Shown piece after piece: positions 53,128 through 62,082 of a DNA stretch of 64,000 nucleotides. Made by a program: the position numbers and the translations under genes. Numbering within the stretch: the stretch's first letter is position 1; each line of letters starts with the position of its first letter. This DNA comes from Chitinophaga sp. Cy-1792. Its GTDB lineage: Bacteria; Bacteroidota; Bacteroidia; Chitinophagales; Chitinophagaceae. The notes under the pieces were generated by a model. That model saw only the letters and a list, made by a program, of their open reading frames with translations, was not told the origin of the DNA and did no database searches. The stretch lies in NCBI RefSeq assembly GCF_011752935.1, contig NZ_VWWO01000001.1, forward strand, positions 2,604,001 to 2,668,000, written 5' to 3'.

Positions 53128-53695
53128 GTATTTCCGCGTCCTGTTATTCTTACTGTTTTTATCTGCCTGTGCCCAACCCACAAGGGAAAAGAAGGCCAGG
53201 GCTTTATCGTCCGCAGGCGGCATAATTGAACATTACATTGATTTTTCCGATAGTATATTCCACCGCTCCCTGGAGCAGGTATTGTCAGCACGCAAAAAGG
53301 ACACCAGCTATTATGTTGGTGGAAGATTAGGTAATGATACTGTTGGCTTCTCCGCTGAGTACCTGGGCAGCGTTGCATCAAAGCAGCCATGGGCAATGCT
53401 GGATATTATAGAAATTGGGGCTACAATGGGAGATATAGCCTCTACGGATAAGTATACACGCATATGGATTTATGCCGGTAAAAAGCCTTTGGGATTTTAC
53501 GATAACCCGGGGGGCAACCTTCAAGTTGCTGTACGCAATGATTCGGTAATATTTGGCTTTGTTAACAGGCAGGAATGTTCGCTGGAAACGCCGGTTTCTA
53601 TGAGAGACAGCATCCCTTCGTTGCTGACGGTGTGGCCTTGTTTGTATCAGGACGTCATTCACAACCTGCATTTTCATTCAAATATGCCAAAGTAG
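53126..53695 (+). CDS. Small lipoprotein of unknown function (paralogue 2)
   Basis: 189 residues. Lipobox LFLSAC (Cys15). Shares the ARKKDTSYYVGGR segment and layout with paralogue 1 but is only weakly similar elsewhere. Its upstream 93 bases are a near copy of those of paralogue 1, so the two arose by one duplication of gene plus promoter, followed by divergence of the coding part. Function unknown. Confidence 0.7.
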   Translation: MYFRVLLFLLFLSACAQPTREKKARALSSAGGIIEHYIDFSDSIFHRSLEQVLSARKKDTSYYVGGRLGNDTVGFSAEYLGSVASKQPWAMLDIIEIGATMGDIASTDKYTRIWIYAGKKPLGFYDNPGGNLQVAVRNDSVIFGFVNRQECSLETPVSMRDSIPSLLTVWPCLYQDVIHNLHFHSNMPK

Positions 53696-53726
53696 CCCGC
53701 GGATTTCACTACATTTACTGCAAATC

Positions 53727-54806
53727 ATGGGAAATATGTTTAAGCGTTTGCTGTTACCTGTAGCCTTTCTGGCGCTGGGCAGTGCTGCTACCTCCAAGGC
53801 AGCTGTTTATGAGAAAGATTCTGTTGCACAAAAAGTACGCTACGTTATGGTGATCCATGGCGGAGCTGGTACCATTCTTAAATCATCGATGACACCTGAA
53901 AAGGAAGCGGCCTACAAGGCTGGCCTGACAAAGGCCCTCCAGGCAGGGTATGCAGTACTGAGTAAAGGCGGTACCAGCGTAGATGCAGTAGAGGCAGCCG
54001 TAGAGGTGATGGAAGATAATCCACTTTTCAATGCTGGTAAAGGCGCGGTATTTACCAACGAAGGCCGCAACGAAATGGACGCTGCCATCATGAATGGAAA
54101 GACGTTGCAAGCCGGCGCCGTTGCAGGTGTAACCACCATTCGTAACCCGATCACCGCTGCCAGAGCCGTGATGGATAAATCCCAACATGTGATGATGGTA
54201 GGACCGGGGGCTGAGAAATTTGCCAAACAGGCAGGCTGCGAAATCGTAGATCCTTCCTATTTCTATACAGAAGACCGCTGGAAATCTTTACAGAAAGTAA
54301 AAGCGGCGGATTCTACACAAATGCAGCTGGACCATGATTCTGCTGTGCACAAGCCGGCGACAAAATTAGGAATAGAAAATAAAGACCATAAATTCGGTAC
54401 GGTAGGAGCCGTAGCCGTAGATAAGGCGGGGAACCTCGCTGCCGCTACTTCTACCGGTGGTATGACCAACAAAAAGTTTGGCCGTATCGGTGATAGCCCT
54501 ATCATCGGCGCGGGCACCTACGCCAATAACGCTACCTGTGCCATCAGCTGCACCGGCTGGGGAGAATTCTTCATCCGCCTGGTGGTAGCGAAAACGGTAA
54601 GCGACCTGATGGAGTATAAAGGCATGTCTGTGGAAGCAGCATCTGCGGAAATGATCATGAAACAGGTGCCTCAACTCGGCGGTGATGGCGGATTGATAGC
54701 CATCGACAAAGAAGGAAATATCGCGATGCCTTTCAATACGGCCGGGATGTACAGAGGTACGGTCACGGCAGATGGAAAAATTGAAGTAGCGATCTATAAA
54801 AATTAA
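53727..54806 (+). CDS. Isoaspartyl peptidase / L-asparaginase (Ntn hydrolase)
   Basis: 359 residues with a signal peptide, so exported (SAATSKA then AVYEKD). Ntn-hydrolase family 2: HGGAGTI (44-50), KGGTSVDAVEAAVEVMEDNPLFNAG is split around residue 80-103, and the autocleavage nucleophile T225 follows KFG in HKFGTVGAVAVD. The enzyme splits itself there into alpha and beta subunits and then hydrolyses isoaspartyl peptides or asparagine. An ATG at 53736 is an alternative start, three codons in. A TACATTTA box lies 10 bases upstream. Confidence 0.93.
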   Translation: MGNMFKRLLLPVAFLALGSAATSKAAVYEKDSVAQKVRYVMVIHGGAGTILKSSMTPEKEAAYKAGLTKALQAGYAVLSKGGTSVDAVEAAVEVMEDNPLFNAGKGAVFTNEGRNEMDAAIMNGKTLQAGAVAGVTTIRNPITAARAVMDKSQHVMMVGPGAEKFAKQAGCEIVDPSYFYTEDRWKSLQKVKAADSTQMQLDHDSAVHKPATKLGIENKDHKFGTVGAVAVDKAGNLAAATSTGGMTNKKFGRIGDSPIIGAGTYANNATCAISCTGWGEFFIRLVVAKTVSDLMEYKGMSVEAASAEMIMKQVPQLGGDGGLIAIDKEGNIAMPFNTAGMYRGTVTADGKIEVAIYKN

Positions 54807-54808
54807 CA

Positions 54809-54840
54809 AAAAAGCTTTCCGGTAACGGAAAGCTTTTTTG
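54809..54840. terminator. Terminator between asparaginase and TraB-type gene
   Basis: AAAAAGCTTTCCG / CGGAAAGCTTTTT around GTAA, with T6 on the right and A6 on the left; bidirectional for the convergent pair. Confidence 0.9.
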
Positions 54841-54852
54841 TTATAATATATT

Positions 54853-55698
54853 TTACATTACTGGCTCCACTTTATATCCCTGTTTGCGTAACAGGTTGAT
54901 CACGCCGTCAGGGCCAGGCAGGTGGCCGGCGCCTACCGCGATGAAAAGGCTGGAATGCTTTACTGCATTGCTTATCTGCGGTATCCAATTAAGGTTTCGC
55001 TGCTTCAGCAACTTTTCTTCTATTTGCTTAAAGGACTCCTCGGTTTTAGAAACATCATATAACTCATTAAGATCGCCACGGACATATGCTTTGGTCATCT
55101 TATCCATTTTCTCTTTACTATCCTGGTCGTGTTTCAGGTCGTCGATGATGGAGGCAATGATCACACTGTCGGGGATCTGGTTCAGCAGCTGCAGCTGATA
55201 AACGGCAGTTTCCAAACCTTTCTGCGGCCTGGAAGTCTCTTTGGCGATGGTTGTCAGCGCTTCTTCCACGCTGCTGGCCTGACATTTAATATCTTTCATG
55301 GCAAGCAGCATCATTAGTACGGAAGGTTTCAGGTGCGCAATCACGGCCTCCGACATATGCATACTATCCTGGATATAGTGTACCAGGAAAGCATAATCAT
55401 CTGCCGACATCACATTTTTCAGCTGAAAACCCGGACTGGGCATCATCATCTGCTGTGCCGCAGTAAGGTCCTGCTGGTCTTCCATATTAATTTCCAGGTA
55501 CAATGTGTCAGCACTTTTTATCGCAGTCTTTGCCGCATCAGAAATATGGAGGTCTTCCGGGCAAATCAGGTGAAAGGTGCCATACAGCCAGGATGGTTTA
55601 GTAATGCCGTTGCCGGTTACCTTCCACAACAGGGAAGACTGCTGGGCCTGAGTTTGCAGGCCGGCAAGGCAGAGAAGGAACAGGACTATTTTTTTCAT
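54853..55698 (-). CDS. TraB/GumN-family protein
   Basis: 281 residues from the ATG at 55698; the upstream in-frame ATG at 55758 precedes the signal peptide. Signal peptide LFLLCLAGLQTQAQ. Family motifs are WLYGTFHLICPEDL and the conserved GAGHLPGPDGV near the C-terminus. The family is probably a divergent metallo-hydrolase (EreA/ChaN-like); its physiological role is unknown. Exported, so periplasmic or outer-membrane facing. Confidence 0.88.
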   Translation of the reverse strand: MKKIVLFLLCLAGLQTQAQQSSLLWKVTGNGITKPSWLYGTFHLICPEDLHISDAAKTAIKSADTLYLEINMEDQQDLTAAQQMMMPSPGFQLKNVMSADDYAFLVHYIQDSMHMSEAVIAHLKPSVLMMLLAMKDIKCQASSVEEALTTIAKETSRPQKGLETAVYQLQLLNQIPDSVIIASIIDDLKHDQDSKEKMDKMTKAYVRGDLNELYDVSKTEESFKQIEEKLLKQRNLNWIPQISNAVKHSSLFIAVGAGHLPGPDGVINLLRKQGYKVEPVM

Positions 55699-55747
55699 AT
55701 GGTTATTAAACGGATTAATTTTTACGTCAGATGAAAATAACGCAAAA

Positions 55748-55782
55748 GGATGTATCAAAAGTTATTCCCTTTTGATACATCC
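55748..55782 (-). terminator. Hairpin after tandem-family gene 1
   Basis: Perfect 14-base arms GGATGTATCAAAAG / CTTTTGATACATCC. Sequence resembles the inverted repeats of the element at 6659-6827. Confidence 0.7.
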
Positions 55783-55806
55783 TTCCAAACTGGCAGTAAT
55801 TATTGC

Positions 55807-56550
55807 TTACTGGATAATATTTTTGGCTTTCCCGGTGGAGTCTATGACTACAATTTTCGGGTTACCGTTATTATCTACATATAATTTCATTTTCGGGTTT
55901 CCTTTTGCATCGTAGAGGAATAATCCGTTGTCATTATTAGCGTCTCTTCCAATAAAGAGCCTTTCCCTGGCACCGTTTTTTTCCAGGTATTCGGCATATC
56001 CGGCTTCCCGCGCTTTGGGATCTTTAATGCTATCCAGCTGCTTTATTTTTTCTATAAACTTCATGAGGGGGGCGGCATCAGCAGGATATTCCCTGATCTC
56101 TAATCCTCTGTCGATAGTGGCTTTGCCGTTTTCATAATTTTCGATATTGCGCAAAAATATGACCTGGTCGTTCTTATGATTGTCCATGGTCATATATACG
56201 GCGTGGTCGGTCGTATTTTTATCTTTTTCTACCCCAAAACTGAGGCCTCCGACTTCATCTCCTTCGTTGTTGAAGAAGATAATACCAGCGTCTCTTTTTC
56301 TTGGTTCTACATCTTTGCCATCCATTCTGCCGGAGTGCTGTCTTGTTTCGTTGCTGATAACTACTCTGGGGCTGGTGCCGTCTTCCCCTACTACTGTTAC
56401 TCTTTTTACCGTGATTTCATCCGCAGTAATTTTATTCTCTTTAGCGATAAAAGAGGAGAGGATGAATACAAAAAAGAGCGAGGAACTGATAATGGTATAA
56501 TAGAATAAGAAGTTGTATTTACGTTTTAATGAATTATCTGTGTTTTGCAT
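55807..56550 (-). CDS. Tandem-family membrane protein, member 1
   Basis: 247 residues. One membrane span near 15-37 after MQNTDNSLKRKYNF, then an extracytoplasmic part. Conserved blocks: ADEITVKRVTVVGED (42-56), PRVVISNETRQHSG, GIIFFNNEGDEVGG and a C-terminal RLFIGRDANNDNGLFLYD followed by GNPKMKLYVDNNGNPK. No family was recognised. It is the last gene of a three-gene run with 15-base gaps and ends before the hairpin at 55748-55782. Confidence 0.8.
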   Translation of the reverse strand: MQNTDNSLKRKYNFLFYYTIISSSLFFVFILSSFIAKENKITADEITVKRVTVVGEDGTSPRVVISNETRQHSGRMDGKDVEPRKRDAGIIFFNNEGDEVGGLSFGVEKDKNTTDHAVYMTMDNHKNDQVIFLRNIENYENGKATIDRGLEIREYPADAAPLMKFIEKIKQLDSIKDPKAREAGYAEYLEKNGARERLFIGRDANNDNGLFLYDAKGNPKMKLYVDNNGNPKIVVIDSTGKAKNIIQ

Positions 56551-56565
56551 AATATTAAAGTTGGG

Positions 56566-57306
56566 TTACTGGAGAATATTTTTTGTATGTCCTGTAGAAT
56601 CTATTACTTCAATTTTCGGATTACCAGCTTTGTCAACATATAGCAGCAGTTTAGGCTTTCCTTTTGAATCATAGAGGAACAGGCCGTTGTCGTTGTCCTG
56701 GCTTCTTCCGATAAACAGTCTGCGTTTAGGGCCATCTTTTTCCAGGAGGGTATTAAATGCTGTTTCTTTTGCTGCAGCATCTTTGATACTATCCAGTGCA
56801 TGTAACTTGTCTACGAGTTCCATCAGGGGAGCCGCGCCGGCAGGGTATTCATTGATCACCAGGCCTCTGTTGATGGCTGCGTTTCCATTTTCGTAGTGTT
56901 CTTCATTCTCAAGTACGATCACCTGGTCGTTGCGGTAGTTATCCATCATCATAGACACGCTATGGTCGATGACATTATTTTTATTTTTTGCACCAAAGCT
57001 GATTCCGCCACATTCTTCGCCGGTATTATTAAAGAAAATAATACCGGCGTTTCTGCTTCTTTTGGGTAGTTCTTTCCCGTCAGCTCTTCCCGGGTGCTGC
57101 CTCGTTTCGTTGCTGATAACTACTCTGGGAAGATTATCTTCCCCAACTACCGTTACTCTTTTTACGGTAATCTCATCCGCAGTTATTTTATTTTCTTTCG
57201 CTATAAAAGAGGAGAGGATGAATGCCAGAAAAAGAGTGGAGCTGATAATGGTATAATAGAATAAGAAGCTGTATTTACGTTTTAATGAATTATCTGTGTT
57301 TTGCAT
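56566..57306 (-). CDS. Tandem-family membrane protein, member 2
   Basis: 246 residues, same layout as member 1: N-terminal span, ADEITVKRVTVVGED, ETRQHPGRADGKE, then the C-terminal FIGRSQDNDNGLFLYDS block ending in DSTGHTKNILQ. It is nearest to member 1 (shared MQNTDNSLKRKY start). A two-residue deletion after VVGED (no GTSP) is shared with member 4. Function unknown. Confidence 0.8.
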   Translation of the reverse strand: MQNTDNSLKRKYSFLFYYTIISSTLFLAFILSSFIAKENKITADEITVKRVTVVGEDNLPRVVISNETRQHPGRADGKELPKRSRNAGIIFFNNTGEECGGISFGAKNKNNVIDHSVSMMMDNYRNDQVIVLENEEHYENGNAAINRGLVINEYPAGAAPLMELVDKLHALDSIKDAAAKETAFNTLLEKDGPKRRLFIGRSQDNDNGLFLYDSKGKPKLLLYVDKAGNPKIEVIDSTGHTKNILQ

Positions 57307-57321
57307 AATATGAAAGGTGGA

Positions 57322-58065
57322 TTACTGGAGTATGTTTTTAGTTTGTCCGTCAGCGGTGATTACTTCAATTTTAGGATTGCCGGCTTTGTCAACATAGAGT
57401 TTCATTTTAGGATTTCCTTTAGAGTCATAGAGAAACAAACCGTTGTCTTCATTGGTTTTTCTGCCGATGAACAATCTTGGTTTAGCGCCTTCCTTTTCGA
57501 ATAAGGCCTGCTGTTTTGCTGCTTTTTCAGCTGCATCTTTAATGCTGTCCAATGCTTTTACCTTTGAGATAAGTGTGCTGACAGTAACCGCATTTTCAGG
57601 ATATTCATTGATCACCAAACCCCGGAAAATGTTGCTTTTGCCATTGTCATAGTTTTCATTATTGATAAGCTGAATCACCTGATCATTGAGGTGATTATCC
57701 ATGGTTAAGGATACTGCATGGTTGATGTTGTTTTTTTCCTTGTTGACACCAAAAATAAGTCCGCCGCATTCATCTCCCTGGTTATTAAAGAAGATCATGC
57801 CTGCGGGTCTGTCTCTGTGGTCCCATTTAATGCCTTCCTGTTGTCCGGAATGCTGCCTCGTTTCGTTGCTGATAACTACTCTGGGACTGGTGCCGTCTTC
57901 CCCGACAACGGTGATTCTTTTTACGGTAATCTCATCCGCAGTTAAGGTTTTATCTTTCGATATAAAAGAAGAAAGGATAAACAATAAAAATACGGATGTA
58001 CTGATGATGGCATAGTAAAATACGAAGGTGTACCTGCGTTTCATTGAACTGTCTGAGGTTTGCAT
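57322..58065 (-). CDS. Tandem-family membrane protein, member 3
   Basis: 247 residues, same family. It opens with MQTSDSSMKRRYTF, showing more drift than members 1 and 2, and ends NILQ after ITADGQT rather than DSTGXT. First gene of the run that continues with members 2 and 1, each 15 bases apart. A strong terminator (58299-58345) separates it from member 4. Function unknown. Confidence 0.8.
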   Translation of the reverse strand: MQTSDSSMKRRYTFVFYYAIISTSVFLLFILSSFISKDKTLTADEITVKRITVVGEDGTSPRVVISNETRQHSGQQEGIKWDHRDRPAGMIFFNNQGDECGGLIFGVNKEKNNINHAVSLTMDNHLNDQVIQLINNENYDNGKSNIFRGLVINEYPENAVTVSTLISKVKALDSIKDAAEKAAKQQALFEKEGAKPRLFIGRKTNEDNGLFLYDSKGNPKMKLYVDKAGNPKIEVITADGQTKNILQ

Positions 58066-58298
58066 AATGATGATTGATGTTTAAGATATTCTATGGTTGA
58101 ATAAAGGGCTAAAACGGGTTAAGGGCCTGGCATTGCTGGCAGGGTTAGTACATCAGACAGTTTGCTGCCATGCAGCGGGTATCGAAATTAGTAAAAAAAT
58201 TAAAATAAACGCTGTGGTAAAAAAATAATTTTAATAAGAATGTTGTAACATGTTTATATATCGGTAACGGATATACGAAAATATATGTGTCGTAATAA

Positions 58299-58345
58299 AA
58301 ATAAGGCTGAATAAAGAAAAGAACTTCTTTATTCAGCCTTATTGA
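58299..58345 (-). terminator. Rho-independent terminator of tandem-family gene 4
   Basis: Nineteen-base arms AATAAGGCTGAATAAAGAA / TTCTTTATTCAGCCTTATT around AAGAAC; lies in a 299-base gap otherwise without a gene. Confidence 0.9.
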
Positions 58346-58364
58346 TTATGATATCTTTATGAAG

Positions 58365-59102
58365 CTACTGGATAATATTTTTAGTTTGTCCGGTAGAATC
58401 TATTACTTCAATTTTAGGATTACCGTTTTTATCCACATAGAGTTTCATTTTCGGTTTTCCTTTGGCATCGTAGAGGAATAAACCATTATCATTATTTCTG
58501 CCTCTGCCGATAAATAGTCTTCTTTTCGGGCCTTCCTTCTCGAAAACCTCTTCCATTTTTGCATCTCTTTCTTTAGGATCAGCAATACTTTCGAGGGCTT
58601 TGAATTTGGCATTTCTATCTTCGATATTGGTGCCCAGCGGATACTCATTGATGGTGATACCGCGTTGGATTTTAGCTTTACCGTTTTCGTAGGTTTCGTC
58701 GTTCAGGATCTGTATCACCTGGTCGTCGCGGTAATTATCCATCGTAAAGGACATGCCGGAGTTGGTGCTGTTTTTCTCTTTAGTTACGGCATATACGAGT
58801 CCACCACATTCATCTCCCTGGTTATTGAAGAAAATCATACCGGCAGGTCTTTCTCTTTTAGGATAATCCTTGCCATCCATTCTGCCGGAATGCTGCCTTG
58901 TTTCATTGCTGATCACCACTCTTGGCAGGTTATCTTCGCCAACTACCGTGATTCTTTTTACGGTAATCTCGTCGGCAGTTAAATTTTTATCTTTCCCGAT
59001 AAAGGAAGAAAGAATAAACACCAGGAAAAGAGAGGAGCTGATAATGGTATAGTAGAATAGAAAATTGTACTTACGCTTTAAGGAGTTGTCTGAATTTTGC
59101 AT
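58365..59102 (-). CDS. Tandem-family membrane protein, member 4
   Basis: 245 residues from the ATG at 59102 (MQNSDNSLKRKYNF); upstream in-frame sequence to 59177 is not conserved in the others. Same blocks as members 1-3: span 15-37, ADEITVKRITVVGED, PRVVISNETRQHSG and the FIGRGRNNDNGLFLYD end. It has its own terminator, so it is expressed apart from the three-gene run. Function unknown. Confidence 0.8.
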   Translation of the reverse strand: MQNSDNSLKRKYNFLFYYTIISSSLFLVFILSSFIGKDKNLTADEITVKRITVVGEDNLPRVVISNETRQHSGRMDGKDYPKRERPAGMIFFNNQGDECGGLVYAVTKEKNSTNSGMSFTMDNYRDDQVIQILNDETYENGKAKIQRGITINEYPLGTNIEDRNAKFKALESIADPKERDAKMEEVFEKEGPKRRLFIGRGRNNDNGLFLYDAKGKPKMKLYVDKNGNPKIEVIDSTGQTKNIIQ

Positions 59103-59249
59103 AGATGATGTTGATAATGTTTCTGATTGATAAAAATGGCATGAGCGGCTCGGGGTGGCATGCTGTGATACATGCATTGCTACGAAGCACGCTCAAAATT
59201 AATGAAATTGTTGAACGTAACAGCAGTCAACTTCATCTATGCTATCCCG

Positions 59250-60101
59250 TTAGTCCTGCATAAACGCTACTATATCACGGAGTGCTTCTTTAGATGCGTC
59301 GCTATTAATATCAGCCAGCGGCCATACATGCAACTGATTTTTGTATTCCTTGAATTGTGCTTTTGGCTGCACCTCTTTGATTTTTTCGTAGAAGTTTTTA
59401 GCATCGTCGAATAATATTTCGTTGGTGCCTGCCAGTATGGAAACTGGTGGGAACTGACCGAATTCCAGCTCGTCGGGATCTGCCAGACTAACCGCTCCTG
59501 CTGCATAAAGACGGGCATAACCTGCTATTATTTCACGCGTGAAGATAGGGTCTAATGCTTGTCTTGTCTGGTAAGATGCATTATTGGCTTTCAGGTTCAG
59601 CCATGGAGAAATAAGCACCACTGCTGCCGGACTTTGTAATTTTTCTGCCGCAATAGCATGGGTGGCAGCTACTGCCAGTCCGCCGCCGGCACTGTCGCCA
59701 ATAAAGCTGAAGTGATGACCAGGGTAGCGTTGCAACAGTTCTTTATAAACAGCCAGTATTTCATTGTTAGCAGTCGGGAACGGATATTCCGGTGCCAGGG
59801 AATATTCAACAAACAGCACGTTTGTCCGCAGCGCCGCAGTAAAATGACTTACCATTGGTTTGTGGGACTTTATTCCTCCTATCGTATAGCCGCCACCGTG
59901 TAAAAAGATAATTATGTTATTCTCCTTAGCCACTGCGGGTTTGAACCAGTAGCTCTTCACGCCTGCAATACTGGTTTCAGTAACGGTTACTGTCGGATCC
60001 GCAGGGTATTTCTGGCCGAATGTTTCAAAAAAGGCTCTTTCGTTATTTACTTGTGTAAGTACTTCGTGGGTTAATATTGTTTGGGTAGTCTGGGAATTCA
60101 T
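59250..60101 (-). CDS. Alpha/beta hydrolase, hormone-sensitive-lipase-like
   Basis: 283 residues of the HSL/acetyl-esterase family. HGGGYTIGG (68-76) gives the oxyanion hole and GDSAGGG (135-141, S137) the nucleophile; LHVWPLADI holds the likely His. Cytosolic. Divergent from the HxlR regulator gene, and its -7 box overlaps a perfect palindrome, so it is probably that regulator's target. It may detoxify an ester or xenobiotic. Confidence 0.88.
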   Translation of the reverse strand: MNSQTTQTILTHEVLTQVNNERAFFETFGQKYPADPTVTVTETSIAGVKSYWFKPAVAKENNIIIFLHGGGYTIGGIKSHKPMVSHFTAALRTNVLFVEYSLAPEYPFPTANNEILAVYKELLQRYPGHHFSFIGDSAGGGLAVAATHAIAAEKLQSPAAVVLISPWLNLKANNASYQTRQALDPIFTREIIAGYARLYAAGAVSLADPDELEFGQFPPVSILAGTNEILFDDAKNFYEKIKEVQPKAQFKEYKNQLHVWPLADINSDASKEALRDIVAFMQD

Positions 60102-60169
60102 CGTATGAATATTTTAAGGATCAAAAGTATTTTTTATGCTTTTTTGTAATTACAATACAAATGTAAATC

Positions 60170-60221
60170 CAAAAGTATACTTTTGAAAGTAGTATATACA
60201 AAGTATATTAGTATACTTTTG
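60170..60221. promoter_or_regulatory. Divergent promoter region with HxlR operator palindromes
   Basis: CAAAAGTATACTTTTG (60170-60185) is a perfect palindrome; its left half is the -7 box (TACTTTTG on the minus strand) of the hydrolase gene, with TTG (60201-60199) 21 bases upstream. AAAGTATA-TTAG-TATACTTT (60200-60219) is a second, partly overlapping palindrome that covers the -7 box of the HxlR gene (TACTTTTG, 60214-60221). Both are typical places for an autorepressor. Confidence 0.7.
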
Positions 60222-60252
60222 TATAGCTTTTTTAGGAGATTAACTTTCAGCT

Positions 60253-60576
60253 ATGAAAAAAAATGAAATAATTTGCCCGGTGGAGTATGCTGTTGACCTT
60301 TTAGGTGGAAAATGGAAGATGCCCATCATTCATGCCCTGACATCCAACGGTGTTTTAAGGTTCAAGGAACTGGAAAGAATGTTGGGAGGGATAACGCCAA
60401 AAATGCTTACTACCCAGTTGAGGAGTCTGGAAGAAGATGGACTGGTAGAGCGGAAAATTTACCCGACGGTACCGCCAACAGTGGAGTACAAGCTGACAAC
60501 GATAGGGGAGTCTATCAAACCTATGATAAACGAATTAAAGAACTGGGGTTTATACCACCAGGGGCTGAAGAAATAA
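60253..60576 (+). CDS. HxlR-family transcriptional regulator
   Basis: 107 residues, winged helix-turn-helix. The usual family start CPVEYAVDLLGGKWKMPII is split after residue 8-26, with Cys9 as possible redox or effector site, and GITPKMLTTQLRSLEEDGLV is the recognition part. A Shine-Dalgarno AGGAG is at 60234-60238. Such regulators often control a divergent enzyme gene and respond to quinones, aldehydes or reactive electrophiles; the neighbouring hydrolase gene is the likely target. Its end is two bases from the convergent AONS-like gene's stop. Confidence 0.92.
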   Translation: MKKNEIICPVEYAVDLLGGKWKMPIIHALTSNGVLRFKELERMLGGITPKMLTTQLRSLEEDGLVERKIYPTVPPTVEYKLTTIGESIKPMINELKNWGLYHQGLKK

Positions 60577-60578
60577 CG

Positions 60579-61631
60579 TTATTGATAGTAGGTGTGCAGG
60601 AATTGGTATAATGTCGCAATATCCTGTTGCTGGTGCAAGGCTGAGATAATGGCGCGGTGTACAGGTGCATGATGTGGCAGCGGATAGGGAAAACTGGAAA
60701 TGATCAGGTCTTTGTCTGCAAGATAAGTTGCCAGTGACTGCCTGTTATCATATTGCGGGAAGATAAAGATGGCTAGTTCGGGATGATGCGTATGCGGTAT
60801 ATCTTTCAGGTAGTGTGTTGCGGTCTCTGTATTTTTTTTGAGCAGATGTTGCTGTTCGCTGATCAATGCGGCCGCCTGGAGCCATGCATGGGCGCTGGCG
60901 GGCATCATGGGGGTACTTCCGGTAAAATACGGCGTACGTTTCATGGCGGCAACATCAGCGGCAGTACCTGCTACCACGCCACCTTCCACGCTATAGGCCT
61001 TTGCAAGGGAGGCTGTTACAAGGTACCTTATATTTGCTCCGTGTGGCTGCTGGTGAATACTTCCTTTTCCCTGTGGCCCCAGTATTCCTATCCCATGCGA
61101 ATCGTCCAGTAACACCAGTACTTTATGTTTCAGTTGCGTCAGCCAGTCGAAATTATACACCGTGGCCGTGATCGGGTTCATGGTATCGCTTACAATGACG
61201 TAAGTATTATCCGGGTGATCATTAACACGGGTAATGGTTTCCTGCTCCCATGCTGTCCGCGAGGCCGCCGGCAGGGCAGGGGTATGATGCCATAATGCAG
61301 GATGGGTGCCCGGCGCGTATAATAGTTCCCCGCAGGTGGTGGCATAATGAATGGCGGCTTGTCCGGAGAGGTAGCCGGAGCTGAAAACAACAGCAGACTG
61401 CTGTTGCAGCTGCGTAGCCAGTGCATGTTCGATTTCTTCGTACAGGCTTAAACGTAAGTTACTCACTCTTGAGGAAGGAAACAGGGTACCATATTTTTCT
61501 ATCCCTTCGGCCATATAGGCTTTAAAGGCAGGGTGCTGATGTAGCCCCAGGTAGGAGAATCCTGAAAAAAAGAGACACTCCCGGTTGTCCATCAGCACCG
61601 TTCTTCCTGGTGTATGCGAAGTATGCAACAT
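60579..61631 (-). CDS. PLP-dependent aminotransferase-fold acyltransferase, AONS/KBL-like
   Basis: 350 residues of the alpha-oxoamine synthase family (fold type I). DDSHGIG (176-182) binds PLP and the Schiff-base Lys is K211 in TASLAKAYSVEGG. Family members join an acyl-CoA to an amino acid with decarboxylation; BioF uses pimeloyl-CoA and alanine. It is shorter than BioF (about 385) and lacks bio gene neighbours. Position upstream (in transcription) of a lipoprotein and a DinB-like gene tells little. It may be BioF-like, Kbl-like or serine palmitoyltransferase-like. Confidence 0.82.
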   Translation of the reverse strand: MLHTSHTPGRTVLMDNRECLFFSGFSYLGLHQHPAFKAYMAEGIEKYGTLFPSSRVSNLRLSLYEEIEHALATQLQQQSAVVFSSGYLSGQAAIHYATTCGELLYAPGTHPALWHHTPALPAASRTAWEQETITRVNDHPDNTYVIVSDTMNPITATVYNFDWLTQLKHKVLVLLDDSHGIGILGPQGKGSIHQQPHGANIRYLVTASLAKAYSVEGGVVAGTAADVAAMKRTPYFTGSTPMMPASAHAWLQAAALISEQQHLLKKNTETATHYLKDIPHTHHPELAIFIFPQYDNRQSLATYLADKDLIISSFPYPLPHHAPVHRAIISALHQQQDIATLYQFLHTYYQ

Positions 61632-61649
61632 AGTTCGTAGTTTATGCTA

Positions 61650-62081
61650 CTACTCATTCCTGGTGCAAAGTATAAAGTGAAAATCACCGGATACCACTTT
61701 CATATCAAAATGTGTATCGTCCAGTTTTACCACTGTTACCAGGTTTTCATGTTTACGGTCGCCATTGGAGGCGGTGACAGAAATCACTTTACCATTACTG
61801 AGGAGCTGGTATTTGCCTGAATCGGGTTTGTTGTCGATGGTGGCTACAAATACGTTGTTGTCCAGGAACTGATAGTATACGTTACTGTAATATCCGTCTT
61901 TCAGGTCTCTGGCCTGCGTTACCTGGGTCAGGTTGTAAGGATCATTTTCAGGTACCTTTACATCATATACCTTCCACTTTTTATGAAGCAGGAGATCATT
62001 TGTTTTCCCGGTATTGCACGCCTGCAGTATCACTGCGGATATAACGGCAATCAATATACGAAATTTTAATGCTGTATTCAT
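61650..62081 (-). CDS. Small lipoprotein of unknown function
   Basis: 143 residues from the ATG at 62081. Lipobox ILQAC (Cys21), then a soluble domain with KKWKVYDVKVPEN that resembles lipocalin-like/META-type Bacteroidota lipoproteins. No function assigned. It starts two bases downstream of the DinB-like gene's stop, so it is probably co-transcribed with that gene; the AONS-like gene follows 18 bases after its stop. Confidence 0.65.
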   Translation of the reverse strand: MNTALKFRILIAVISAVILQACNTGKTNDLLLHKKWKVYDVKVPENDPYNLTQVTQARDLKDGYYSNVYYQFLDNNVFVATIDNKPDSGKYQLLSNGKVISVTASNGDRKHENLVTVVKLDDTHFDMKVVSGDFHFILCTRNE

Positions 62082-62082
62082 A

